Part shown: piece after piece, positions 24,182-34,961 of the stretch
Numbering within the stretch: position 1 is the stretch's first letter
Layout: each line of letters starts with the position of its first letter
Source: Lasiosphaeria ovina
Taxonomy: Eukaryota > Ascomycota > Sordariomycetes > Sordariales > Lasiosphaeriaceae
DNA length: 64,000 nucleotides
Direction: 5' to 3'
NCBI GenBank assembly: GCA_033439765.1
Contig: JAULSN010000013.1
Span: 186,001-250,000, forward strand
Position numbers and translations under genes: made by a program
The notes under the pieces: generated by a model
The model's database searches: none
Seen by the model: the letters and a program-made list of their open reading frames with translations, nothing else
Told to the model about the DNA's origin: nothing

Positions 24182-25091
24182 ATGTCTTCTGGGTCGGATT
24201 CCGAGCAGCAGCCCTCACAAGGTGCGCTCCCGGCCATGCCCGCCCACATGCGCCAGGCTCAGCATATTCGAGAGTCATCTTCAGAGCTTTCTTCAGCCCC
24301 CGCCCTGAGCAGTTCATTTGCCCTGAAAGTTGAGGAGTGCGAGTTTTATACGGGCTTTACGCGGACAAAAAGATCAAGCAAAGAGCTACAATACATAACC
24401 CTAACCCTGGCCACCAACCCCGCCCACCAGTACATCCAAGATTCTGCCGCGCAGTAATTTACCACTTTTTACCACAACGCAGCCGAACCTTAGTATGGTA
24501 TTCCTTGCGCTCATGAGCTTCTACGGCGTCACAATGCAGGTACTCTGAAGCTTCAGAAAGTCGATTTCCATCCATATTAGTACCTAGAAAGGTCGCTACT
24601 TGACGAAGACGAGTACCTTCAGTACCAAGACCCCGACAGGGTTGAACACCTCCGTGGCAGGCCCCGCCATACTACTGCCTTTGCCGCGGAGCCGAACGCG
24701 CCGCGTGTGCCGACCACTCAGTCCGGGACCGCACCGCATGGCACTGCTCAGCCGGCCGGGCAGCCGGGCAGGCAGTCCGGACTAATGCCCTCTATTCGCC
24801 GTAATGCCTCACAGTGGGAGGAAGTCTCCCTCGAAGACGACGACGACATCGACGACGATGATGATAATAATAACGACGTTAACGACGATAACGATATTGA
24901 TGAGCTCAGTCAGCCTATACTTACCTCCTCGCTGTACTATTAACAACCTCAATGCGGCTCGAGGCAGCCGGGGCAGAGGAAGCCGGGGTACACAACGCGG
25001 TGGCTGGAGCAACACGGCATCACGGGCTTCAACACGCAGTGGAAGGGTTCCTCGCCTGACTGCCCGGGCCTTAGAAGGCATGGATCAGTAA
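24182..25091 (+). mobile_element. Mutator-like (MULE) transposase C-terminal relic
   Basis: A degraded transposase tail. In one frame from about 24482 it reads stop-YGIPCAHELLRRHN, LQKVDFHPY-stop-YLERS and DRVEHLRGRPRHTT. These match the SWIM zinc-finger end (GIPCAH), the following dFHpxW element (the Trp is replaced by TAG at 24578) and the AT-hook-like RGRP of fungal Mutator-like transposases. A second TAG lies at 24491. An Asp/Asn-rich tract follows (24836-24900, GAC/GAT/AAT triplets). A Gly/Arg-rich end (RGSRGRGSRGTQRGG) in a neighbouring frame runs to 25091. The frame at 24182-24457 (Ser-rich, 91 residues) may be another eroded part of the same gene. Catalytic core not seen. Confidence 0.55.
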
Positions 25092-25710
25092 GGCTGTCAG
25101 TTGCATGCAGTTATGAGTAGTGTAAGTAGGCCTGCAGTTTTTTATTGCATTTTTGGCCCTGTTATGTAAGCGAATTCAACGAAGTCAGCTTCGCTTTTTA
25201 CTGCAGATTTGAACGATTTGAGCGAATCTACGGTCCTGAGCTGGAATTACCGCATTTGGAAGTGTGTTGACGTTGGCGAGGTGCAATTGCGGTGCAACTG
25301 CGTTGCCAGCGCTTGGAGCGGGGCAGCCAGCGAATGTGGTAATTTTGGCTGTAAAATGTGGTATTTTCATGGGCGGTGAGCTGTAAAGCTTGGCGGCCTA
25401 TGTACCTACGGTGCAAGGAACGAAATTGATGGTGCCAGAAGACGCTCTCTTTATTACATCCCTCCAAGCCCCCCAATCCTCGACGATAAAACTTTTGTCC
25501 TGGACGCGATCGTTCGGAACCAGACCCCACCAACCACCCCATTACCTGGGCAGCCACGCTCACATGCACGCCGACGTGTTTCATGGTTGGTTTCATCACT
25601 TTCCTCTGAACCTTCCTCCCGCCATGTTCTAGATTCTCTTTGAGTTCTCTCTCACCGAATTGGAGCGGACTGCCATCCCGGCCGGCTAGGGTGGTGCACT
25701 GTGGCGGACA
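25092..25710. other. Intergenic
   Basis: Flank between the MULE relic and the GNAT-like gene. No convincing coding frame. Confidence 0.5.
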
Positions 25711-26725
25711 ATGGAGACGGCCTGGACGCAAAGCCCGATCGGCGATTCTGCCCTCGAGGCCATCTTCGCCTCGGATCAGGACATGTACCCCGTCGCCGCG
25801 CTTTCATTCCAACGTTTTCGCAGCTGGGTCTCGGCCTGGCCAGAACTCTCGATTTGTTTCTCAGCGCCCGCGGCCCATCCACCAGCAACATCCGGGTCGC
25901 CGCAATTGCCACTTGCTGGAGTCATCGTCGTGCTGCCACTGCGTCGCGCGCACTGGGAAGACCTGCTCGTGGGCAGGATCAAAGAGGCCGACATCGATGC
26001 CGAAACCATGTTTCCAGCCAGGCTCGGAGCCGGAGTCGGAGATAACAGCCCACATCTGGTAGAAGAGGGAGGGGAAGAGGTCGGCGTGCACGTCTTTCAC
26101 ATCGAGAGGTTTGCCGCCCTGCCAGAGGGGGGCCACGTGTCTACCGCTGCAACAGGCATGGGTGCAACAAAGAAGCGCTTCGCCGAATTTGCCCTCGACC
26201 AGGTTGCGCGCCGCGCAGCAGCCATAGGGAGGGGGGCACGACGCTGGAGCATTGTAGGCTTCTCGGGTGAGCCGAGTTGGTGGTTTTTTTTTGCCCGTCC
26301 ATTCCCACCCCTTCTCTCTTCTCTTTCTTTCGTCCTCTTCTTTCCCCTTTCCTTTTTTTCTGCTATTTTTTTTACCTCCCTCTGCCTGAGCATATTCCCA
26401 CCGTTGTCTTGCAGTCAGGAAACCCACACCGCAGTGTCCCGCTGTTACTAACCACGACGTGCATCTCTACCCCCTAGCCCTCACTGCAACGCCTGCAGGC
26501 AAAAAGACGTTTGAACGGGTGGGTTTCACGTCGACCGGGTACAGAGAGATCCTCTTTTCACGATCTAATGCGAAACCAACCGAAAACGATAGGGAAGCCC
26601 CTTCGAGCCGAGAGATCGAAATGCTCTGTCTGTACCCTGGAGAACGGACGGGCGAACGTCCGGTAGACATGGTCGGCAAGGACTGCACCATTGTGTCGAG
26701 TTCCGAGATGGCGGTCCGCCGTTGA
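25711..26725 (+). CDS. GNAT-like N-acetyltransferase
   Basis: Exons 25711-26266 and 26478-26725 give 267 residues. The 211-nt intron has GTGAGC, a perfect TACTAAC branch and CCCCTAG, and is pyrimidine-rich with T and CT runs, long for this genome window. The join restores SIVGFS followed by ALTATPAGKKTFERVGF, the end of a GNAT fold (helix after the acyl-CoA loop, then strand 7). The early part has LEAIFASDQDMYPVAALSFQRF and a core hydrophobic strand GVIVVLPLRRAHWEDLLVG. The acetyl-CoA loop (R/QxxGxG/A) is not clear by eye, so activity is uncertain. Substrate unknown. The tail after residue 220 is charged and low in structure. Confidence 0.65.
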
Positions 26726-26854
26726 CTTGACAGCGACTTGAGCCACGTTGTTCTTGATCTAATCAAGCGGGGTTTGGTGAGAAGAACAAATGAAAATGTA
26801 AATTGAAGAAAAGAAAACACAGGATATGAATGGCGATGCGGATCGGAAGAGGGC

Positions 26855-26859
26855 AAAAA
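26855..26859 (-). terminator. RNA polymerase III T5 terminator
   Basis: On the minus strand, five T residues (TTTTT) lie five bases after the discriminator base of the tRNA-Leu-like gene, where Pol III stops. Confidence 0.6.
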
Positions 26860-26863
26860 GTTA

Positions 26864-26993
26864 TGATAAGAGTGGGATTCGAACCTAGGCCCTTTCGGAC
26901 CACGGAATAATGTGATGTAACAGGATGTCACACCGTGAATTAAGGGATATTATCTCCCTAACGCGGCGCCTTAAACTGCTCGGCCATCTTGCC
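26864..26993 (-). tRNA. tRNA-Leu-like gene with ~50-nt intron, probably defective
   Basis: Class II tRNA layout on the minus strand: acceptor GGCAAGA/TCTTATC (one mismatch, one G-T), D arm TGGCCGAGCAGTTTAAGGCG (A in place of the first G of the GG pair), anticodon stem CCGCG/CGTGG, long variable arm GGTCC-GAAA-GGGCC and T arm with TTCGAAT. The T stem CTAGG/CCCAC has two mismatches. The anticodon loop begins TTAGGG. The intron carries CCCTTAA, complementary to TTAAGGG, as if one A had been lost from an original AAG (Leu) anticodon. The intron also holds a GGGA/TCCC hairpin and an imperfect palindrome TGTGA...TCACA. A T5 stretch follows. It could be a decaying tRNA gene or a tRNA-derived SINE head. 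Confidence 0.55.
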
Positions 26994-28698
26994 TGTTGCT
27001 TGCTTGATGGAGGGTTGGTTTGGAAATGCGTTATTTTAAGGGGAGCGTGGTGGAACTTGAGAGGTTTTTTTTTCAGGGCAAGGGAAACCAAGTTGTGTGA
27101 TATGGGGCCCTGGATCTCCACTCCATTCAACCTTGAGTCCCTTGGATTGCTTGGCTATCTTGCTTTTCGATTAGTAGTTGTTTCGCTGGCCTGTGGATCT
27201 TGATGAAGATTCTAGGTGGAAAGCGCCGATAAGAGGGTTGTCTGGGAAAAGATTGAGCGCCCATTCCACCCTTTATGTTTGCAGTAAGCAGTGCAAAAAG
27301 AGTGGGGCCTCGGAACTTGGGCGAGAAATGCTTGCAAGGGGGTTCGACTTCGAAGGGAAAAGGGCCCCAGGTTCCAACACCCGCACCGAGACACGAGATC
27401 AAAGTCACATTCACGGAAATTATAGTGGTGTCTTCGATTGGCCCTGAACATGATACATCTATTAAAGACGATTTAACTGAACATGACGTCCTCGAGGACG
27501 TGGTGAACCTGGCGTTCCGCATGGTCTCCATCCCCATATCAATATCCGCGATGTAAGAACTTGCCAAGGGAAGATTGCGGATGGAAAACCACCCGGCCGC
27601 TCTCAATCCTAACTGGTAATATCCAGCCGACCGTGTTGAAGCGTGGCTTGACAAGCTCGCGGGTAGTTTTGTGAAAATTAAAATCCGTTGGATGGAGAAG
27701 GTCGGCGGTCATAGTGTAGACGCCCAGGCTTTCAGGCGTCATGTATGTGGTGATAAACTTACAGAGTGGACTAAAGATGCGGCGGATTTGGTAATCAATC
27801 GCAAAGCAAGTGGATAAGCGTCCCAAGCCCTACCATTCATTCACTAAGGCCGTTCATGTTTTTTCTTTTTTTTCTTTTTGGTTTTTACCTCATTAATGCG
27901 GAAAATAGCTTGCATCTAAGTTGGTCGAAGCAGCCTTGGATAACCGCGAGACTGACTTGATCTGTGCCACCTTCTATACTGCCGTTGTATTGGCCAACGA
28001 AATCATGCATATGTGGATCGGCTTCGTTGGTCAGAATACTACGGATGGAAGCGTACAAACGGGCCCTATAACTTGAACCAACCCAAAGCTAATGCTATAT
28101 TGGGGAACAGAATTTATAAATGTGCAACTCCTAGAACATTCCGAAAAGTCCTAGTAAGACCTTATTAAAGATAATATGGTTTTGATGGGGCGCTCACCGA
28201 GCACCGGGGATGAAATGGATGGGAATAATGCTGGTGAACCAGTCCAAGATACCAACCGTGCTATCCCATTAAAAATTCGACCCGCCACGAATGAGGATTT
28301 CGACAGGGGCTTCATGAGGAGCGGTGGGTCTGGGTCACAGCATCCTTGAACAATACATTGACAGCCTAGAAGGTTTTTATTGTCGAGACACCACGTCATT
28401 TGACCTAGCCTCGCTGGTCGAGACTAGGATCCGGACCTGCTATCCCGGCCCGGGATTACAGCTCGCGGTGGCTCTCAGTGCTCAATCTATCTTTGTTAGT
28501 TACGGGAGTCTCTGGACTCTTTTGAACCTTTGTCGAAGCAGGCCTTCGCAATCAACCACATACCTCACGATTCCGCGCCAAACAGCTGGCTGTAAGCGTA
28601 CGGGATACACATTTGAGCTCGTGACATGTTTGGCATATCATCTAGCTGGCTAGATGCGTAGGTGGATAGATAGATCATAGGTAACTAAACAAACCGAG

Positions 28699-28743
28699 AA
28701 TATTTGAAAGCTGACCGGGGCTGGTCCCGGTCAGACAAATATT
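28699..28743. repeat. 45-nt two-part hairpin
   Basis: Outer arms AATATTTG (28699-28706) and CAAATATT (28736-28743) enclose inner arms CTGACCGGG (28711-28719) and CCCGGTCAG (28726-28734) with a GCTGGT loop. That is 17 paired bases with one asymmetric internal loop. No T-run follows. Confidence 0.8.
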
Positions 28744-29005
28744 TAAGTTTCCATTATATACTGCTTACTAGGTCGTCAAATTGCTAATCATTCTTGATGT
28801 AATGAGAGTTATTATGCGTAGATTGGCAGCTACTCGCTAACTAGGGTAAGATGGATCACCAAGTAGAAAACAGTTTTCTTATTGATTCCCTAAGAACTAA
28901 CATAGTGTTTAGACAGAGAATAGCTCGCTGTCATTCTCATGCACGCATGTGTAAATGTGTGCATATTATGAGAATCATGTGTGTATTTGCTTACATGTGT
29001 AATGG

Positions 29006-29007
<2 letters not shown>

Positions 29008-29056
<49 letters not shown>
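29008..29056. repeat. (TG)n microsatellite
   Basis: About 24 uninterrupted TG units, preceded by related ATGTGTAA-type sequence. Confidence 0.95.
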
Positions 29057-29059
<3 letters not shown>

Positions 29060-31041
29060 AGAGGGTTGAAACCCATGTTTCTAATTATTACCGGGTGCCA
29101 ATTGAAGAATGTACAATTAGCAGTTTTGCGTGAGGGAACAATGTGCCTCGTGTCCCCAAAGATCTGAATGACTACACAGGACAGGAGAGTCCTATATAGA
29201 TGAAGGGAAGGACTGAGATATCTAAATTGTGTTCTCGTGGGTCCATCCGAAAGGTCAAGAGACCAGAACTAGACGACATATGTGGGCAATCCCACAGGTA
29301 GCAGACCAACCACGACTTCCTACCCAAGAATACGTGGCCTGGGGTGAAGGAATTTTAATTGATGCCGCGTACAAGTGAAGAGGCGGAAGCTCTGCCTTCC
29401 ACGACAGCACCAAAACACCAGACCCGCACGACGAAATAAAGTCAGGGGTGGGGCTAGGGCGAGTCCAGGGCTCGGAAAATTGAGTAGAATTTTGATATTT
29501 CCCGGAACATTGCAAACGGCTCTTGTGAAAAGGTTTTAAAATACTGCGAATGTTTGGAAAGGCTCGGTAGCTCTAGACTAGTTCAAGAGTAATGACCTTG
29601 GGAGTTTAAGGGGGGTGAATGATGAATGGGTTGGAATGATGTTGAACGTTGTCATAAGATAAGCAACGAGGGGTTAGGAAAGGTACCCTAGTATTAAGGC
29701 AAAAGGAATATATGCGAAAGCACATCATTTATATCTTCAGTGTCAATTATAGCTTGAGGAGACGGCCCTCAAAATAAGTGAAGCAGCACACTAATCGTAA
29801 TGGATCCTGAACCACTCACACTCCCCCACCCTCACATCAGCCCTAATCAAAGCGCGACACAGCAGCTTAAATATATTACTGATCCAGGCTGCAGCCAAGC
29901 CACGACTGCCTTGACCGTCACCGAAAAAGAAAAAGACCCGTTGGTGATTGATGACCAACAGTGGCGTGGGGTGCGTTAGTCAGGCTCAGTTGGCTGATTC
30001 GTGCCCCTTGTCAGTAGTGTGTGTTGGCGGTTTCATTGACTCAAGGTGAGAATTAAAAATATCTCGGTATCTTGCCCGTAATTGAAGACCGCAGACTCGG
30101 CGTCCGAAAATTCCAAGGACAAGGGGAAAGGAGCTGCGGTTGTAGCCCCCGCGGCACCCGTTCCCTCATCTAGCAAGGGCCCGGCAAAGGTGGTGTCGAA
30201 GCCTAGTGGAAAGCCATAATTGACCGCCACTCAATCATTGGCAATCTCATTATCTCTAGGTACCCTAGAACGAGTCTGCCTGGATTTATATAGACGGAGG
30301 CTATGCATGATGAATGAAGGACGCCGAAGAGCGCGGCGATGTCATTGCAGCAGGCCTTGAGGTGTCTAGGGTCGAGCTGAAACTACCTAGTTACAAAGAC
30401 CTAATGACGAGCAAGCAGCTCAGGGAAATTAGACGCGAACCGATATGGTTTCCCGTGTTTGATACCAGGGGACAACGGCTTCCGTCCGTCTAGTTGCTGT
30501 TCTGTTTCTTTACTGTTTTGACGGGAAGAAATGAATGGGCCGTTTGCGAGCAGGTTTTGTAACGACTTATAACCAACATTTCGCTCCTTTTGCGCCAGCA
30601 GGTCCTGGGCAATGGTTAGGGATATGGAAGACTGGGGCTGGCCTCAGCGGCTGTCATATTATTTGGCTGGCCAGATACGCACCTGCCTTTGATAGGCACG
30701 GTATTTTACTTTTACTGGATAAAGAAATCCAATCCGATTGGGCTAGTCCTATTTCGTGACATTGGTCTCATTACTTTGATCGTTGGTGTCTTGGTGATAT
30801 CTACGTACATTGCTCTTTCAACTGGCCCAAAGCTCTTGAATGAACAGGATTCGGTGCCCAGGTAGGTAGCTAAACAACTGACAGATGGCGGACTTGCGTG
30901 GCAGATTGATGGGCAAAGATTCCCAGAAAATTTCTCTTAATTACTTCACAACATGGTTTCTTTCCAATCCCCATCAGCCACTGGGTCGTGTTCCTGCGGG
31001 ACCGCTATCCTGCAGTTGCAACAAATCGTTATCCGTTAAAT

Positions 31042-33337
31042 CTACGGTGCTCTGCCGTAGTGGCAGCCCTCTTCCGGCTCGCCGACTTCCTCAGCCGAGA
31101 AGCCGCAGTGCCCTGGGTCCTTCCAGCTAGGAGGACTTATTACGCCCCACCGCAACGGGGCAAGCGCTGCCTTGGTCTGGGGCTGGCCGTCAGGACCATG
31201 GCACGCTGCAGCGATAGCCAGACTACAACTGCCGACGACAGGAATGGCGGACGGAAGCCGTAAGCAACCCGTGGCGACGACGGCGGTGACAAGCAAGCAG
31301 CAAAGCACCAGCACGAAGATGATGGCAATGGGCGAGTAGCCGCACGTAATCATGTACCAGCTGGGAGAGGACTGGTCCAGGTTCTCGACGGCTACGACAA
31401 AAATGCTCTGCGACATGAGCCAGTGCACCACGACGGAGAAGCCTATCAGCGGCACGCCGAAGCGGTATGGCAGCTGCAGAAAGTAGCGTGCGCGCTGGGC
31501 GCCAGCGGGGGCCGCCGACACGCGCAGCGGCTTGCGCTTGACGCCAAAGCTGCTCCACTCGCGCGCCGCGAGCATCCGCGTGAACATGCTGTTGTACCGA
31601 AAATACAGCAGCGAAAAGATGACGTGGGGCGTGTTGGCTAGCACAACCATGGACCCCAGGGAGCCCGCCTGCGGCTGGTCTTGGAAGGAAACCAGCGTCT
31701 TCTCGCTCGTCGTGCCGAACCCTAGATCCCAGAGGCTGCCGAGGTCGGTGGCGCCGGACATGCTTTTTATGGCGTAGAAGAGGTAGACGCTGATAGTCGT
31801 GATTCCGCCCAGGTAGCTAGGGTGGTAGCGACCGTTCGTACTGATTAGCCGACTTTTACCTGCACAGAGTCATTCGCAGGGAAGGGCGGGGGGTCAAGGA
31901 CATAGATATGGACTCACAGCGCCATGTTGACGATCCACTGGGACAGTCTCGCCGCAGAACGCCAGCGCTTGCGTACAGGGTTCCACAATGTCGGGGCCAA
32001 GAGAGTCCGCCTCCAGCTCGGTCTTGCCGTTCGGCTAGTTGCGAGACTCATTCCGGTGGTATAGGGATCTGGCCGGACCAGAAACGACGAAATGGCATCG
32101 CCCAGAACCAGCAGCGGCTCGTCGGGAGGGTTGAGCAGGGTGAAGACCAAAACCGTAGCCTTGAGAGCGTTGGCAGCAACAACGATGGCGGCAAACAACA
32201 CGCTGAAGTTCAGCCGGCAGTGCTCCTCCTCCGTCTTGCTGAGGCAATAGGTTACCAAGTGGCTGCCTGCCATCGGCAGTTCCCACGAGGCGGCGTTGGT
32301 GCGGAAGCTGCGAAGCTGGTCGCTGCAGGGCAGCCGGCACGTGTCGCGCGGACACATCCAGGAGAAGGCGTGGTGGTTGTCGTCGTCGGCGTTCACACCG
32401 GCCTGGCAAGGGGTCATGAGCGGCGGCATGGTCGCGTCGTAGCCTGCGAGGGACGGGTTGTCGTCGCCGAGCTGGCCGACCACGACCACCACGTCGCTGC
32501 GAGAGGTCAGGAACGGCGTCCCGTACGCGTCGATGCACTCGCCGTTGGTGAGGTTCTGCAGCCCGCCCGTCGCGGCGAGCCGTTGCAGCGAGCGCAATTC
32601 GAAATCAACCACGTCTCGTGTCGCGTTGAACTTATAGAACCCGCCGCCTCCAATAATGTAGTTATCCATGTTGTCATAGCGGCCGTCTGCTTCAAAGGCG
32701 TAGTCTGCGCTAGTAAAGCTCTCGTCGGCAGCAAGGACTCGATAATTGCGTGCCGAGAGAGACGAAAAGACGACCGAGTTGTAGCTGCACGGGGACGAAA
32801 CGTGTGAGAATTGAACCTGAGGCAACAGTTTGGATGCGCGACTTACAGAAAGTGCAGTGGCAGCGAAGACAGGGCAAGCAGCAGCCACAGCAGAAGCCTC
32901 TTGGAGCTGATGCTCCCGATATTGCGCGTGCTGGGGATGCCAATCTCGAGCGACGCGCCCCTGGCGTGGGCCCTGTCGACCTCGGTCCGCGTCGGCGCCG
33001 ACAGACACTGCATGCCGTAGTTGGACGCGCCGAGCAGCAGCGAGCTCAAGACGTTGATCAAGACGTGCAGAGCCGTGTTGATGTTCTTGGCCTTGTCGCA
33101 CGACCCGTCAAACAGGATGCGCCGCCCGTCGCCGTCTCCAACGGCCGTCGGCTGCGTCACTGCCCACAGCAGCACGCCAATGTTGACCAGCAGCACGCCA
33201 ACGGCCAGCACTGCCCCTGACAGAAGAGAGAAGCGCCAGCCAGACGGCACTTTTAGTGTGCTGCGAATGCGGCGCCATCGCGTGCTTTGCGTCTGTGGGA
33301 TAGCCGACGACACAGAACTTGTTCGCCGCAGTGCCAT
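31042..33337 (-). CDS. DUF6536 polytopic membrane protein
   Basis: Three exons, 32847-33337, 31918-32784 and 31042-31816, give 710 residues. Introns: 32785-32846 (GTAAGT, CTCAC, GCAG) and 31817-31917 (GTGAGT, CTAG). The start ATG at 33337 opens a cytosolic basic segment. DUF6536 signatures: GWRFSLLSGAVLAVGVLLVN, the INVLSSLLLGASNYGMQ segment, LSAPTRTEVDRAHARG, EIGIPSTRNIG, and LSSLPLHFLYNSVVFSSL restored across intron 1. About eight membrane segments are visible. A large loop (residues about 190-420) with several Cys and N-glycosylation sequons (FNATRD, LNFSV) is probably extracytosolic. Function of the family is unknown; no transporter signature seen. It lies 625 bp downstream of the FSH1 hydrolase in the same orientation. 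Confidence 0.85.
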
Positions 33338-33962
33338 TGCACGAAGCTGAGAGACAAACAGCCTCGACTGGCGGTCTTCAGCCCATTGCACGAGACAGGT
33401 GTGGGGCTTGAACAGAGAGAAGATCGGAGCGAATGAATGCCGGTCGAACCCAATTACGTGGGCAAATGCCGTGGTTATAGGCAGGCAACCAGCGTCCAAG
33501 CTCCAAGCTGCCACGCAGCTTTTTGGTGAGAACCTGCTAGAAAAGTGAATTCGAAACCCCTGTATTTTTAGCTTATATCCCCTGCTAAATTCGCCTGCCA
33601 AAGTCACTATGGTCTGATTTCAAACCCCGGGGGAGGTGTAGTAATAGTAAATCCCCAGCGAGGAGCAGCATAGGCATAGGTATTAATTACCTGCGGAGTG
33701 ATTCATGCGCTCGTACCTTGCCAAGGTAGGCTGCGGCCCCCAAATTCCCACCAGCGAACCACACCCCCGGCATTCCCTGGAGCGTTTCATCTGTCCCGAC
33801 AAGCGAGTATAGTGGCGGGGCCGTTCATTGGGCAGCGTCAGGGCACAGCCACAGCCAGCACGCGCTGATCAATCAATCCCTCGCTCCTCCAGAGCACGCA
33901 CCATCATTGCCAAGAATGAAAAAGAAAACGCCATCGCCAACTCAAAAAATCAAACGAACAAC
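33338..33962. other. Intergenic
   Basis: Presumed promoter of the DUF6536 gene and 3' region of the FSH1 hydrolase gene. No further feature recognised. Confidence 0.5.
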
Positions 33963-34961
33963 TCAAGCAAGCCCCATCACAACCCGCTCAACCATGGCCT
34001 CAATCGCCGCCGCCACCTTATCCGTCGTCGCCGCATCGCGCGGGAAATGATGCCCGCCGGCATGCGTCACAACCTTCCTCCCGCGCGGGCTGCACAGCTC
34101 AGCAAGCGTCCTGCCCTGGTCGCCAAACGTGACGTCGTTCTGCCCGACAACATGCACCGTGGGCACAGCGATGGCGTGCGTGCCGTGGACGGACGGGTGG
34201 TACGCGAGCAGGAAGTCGGCGCTCCACGTCTGCAGCCCGTCGGCGAAGCTGCCGCGCTTGAGCCGGCTGCGCTCGTCGAGCTCGGCCGCGATGGGCGCCG
34301 CCTCGGGGTCGCGCCAGATGTCGTACCCTTCGTCTTCCGTCTCGGGGACATCGCAGCGGCGCGCGCGCACCACGTGCCCCGCGCTGGGCGACGCGGGGTC
34401 GTAGTCGATGCGCAGCGGCCCGGACCCGAGGCGGTACGGCACGATGGCGCACACGAACACGGCGGCTTTGAACGGCGGCGGGTCGGCAGGGCGGCGCTCG
34501 GCCGCCGCCGCCAGGATGGTTGCTGCCAGTGATGCGCCGCTCGAGAAGCCCAGCACCACGTCGAACGGCCCGTCCTCGCTCACCACGTCCAGCACCGCGT
34601 CGGCGGCGGCTTGCACGGCTGCGGGCGTGGGCCCGTCGTAGTAGCACAGGTATGGCCCGGGGTAGGCGGCGGCGATGTCTGGGCAGACGGGTGTGGTCAG
34701 CTTACAGTTAGGTAGGGAAGTTGGTGTTTGGTTGGTTTTGTCTTTTGTTCCGTCTCTGATTTCTAATTCCTTTTCTTCCCGCCTTGTATTCCGGGAATCA
34801 ATTGCTTTTGAGCGCTACTCACCGGGAAACGGGGTTGTCGGCTCGTCGCCGTCGAGAAACTCAAACTTGTAGCTCGAGGGCAGGCGGGACCGGATGGGGT
34901 CTAGCTGCGACTCCAGGATCTGCGAGTTGGTGCCCAGGCCGTGCAGACACAGGAAACGCAT
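33963..34961 (-). CDS. FSH1/LovG-like serine hydrolase
   Basis: An alpha/beta hydrolase of the FSH1 family, 284 residues, exons 34823-34961 and 33963-34678. The 144-nt intron has GTGAGT, a CTAAC branch and CCCAG; removing it joins PTTPFPG-type text to DIAAAYPGPYL. The start MRFLCLHGLGTNSQI is the classic FSH1 N-terminus with the oxyanion loop. The nucleophile is Ser92 in LGFSSGAS; Asp228 (VVGQNDVTF) and His256 (AGGHHFPR) complete the triad. LovG, a family member, releases the chain from the LovB polyketide synthase. This gene lies 2.9 kb from a synthase lacking a thioesterase, so a release or proofreading role is a reasonable inference. The opposite orientation gives a divergent pair with the synthase. 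Intact and probably cytosolic. Confidence 0.92.

Larger units (their letters stand above)
26994..31041. other. 4-kb gene-free stretch
   Basis: Only short frames on both strands. A plus-strand frame at 27275-27556 (93 aa) and a minus-strand frame at 27127-27654 overlap; neither has a recognised domain. Holds the inverted repeat at 28699-28743 and the microsatellite at 29008-29056. Otherwise nothing supportable. Confidence 0.5.

Noticed and set aside
30033..30230. 65-residue minus-strand frame
   Set aside because: It opens with GTG, not ATG, and has no recognised motif or splice context.
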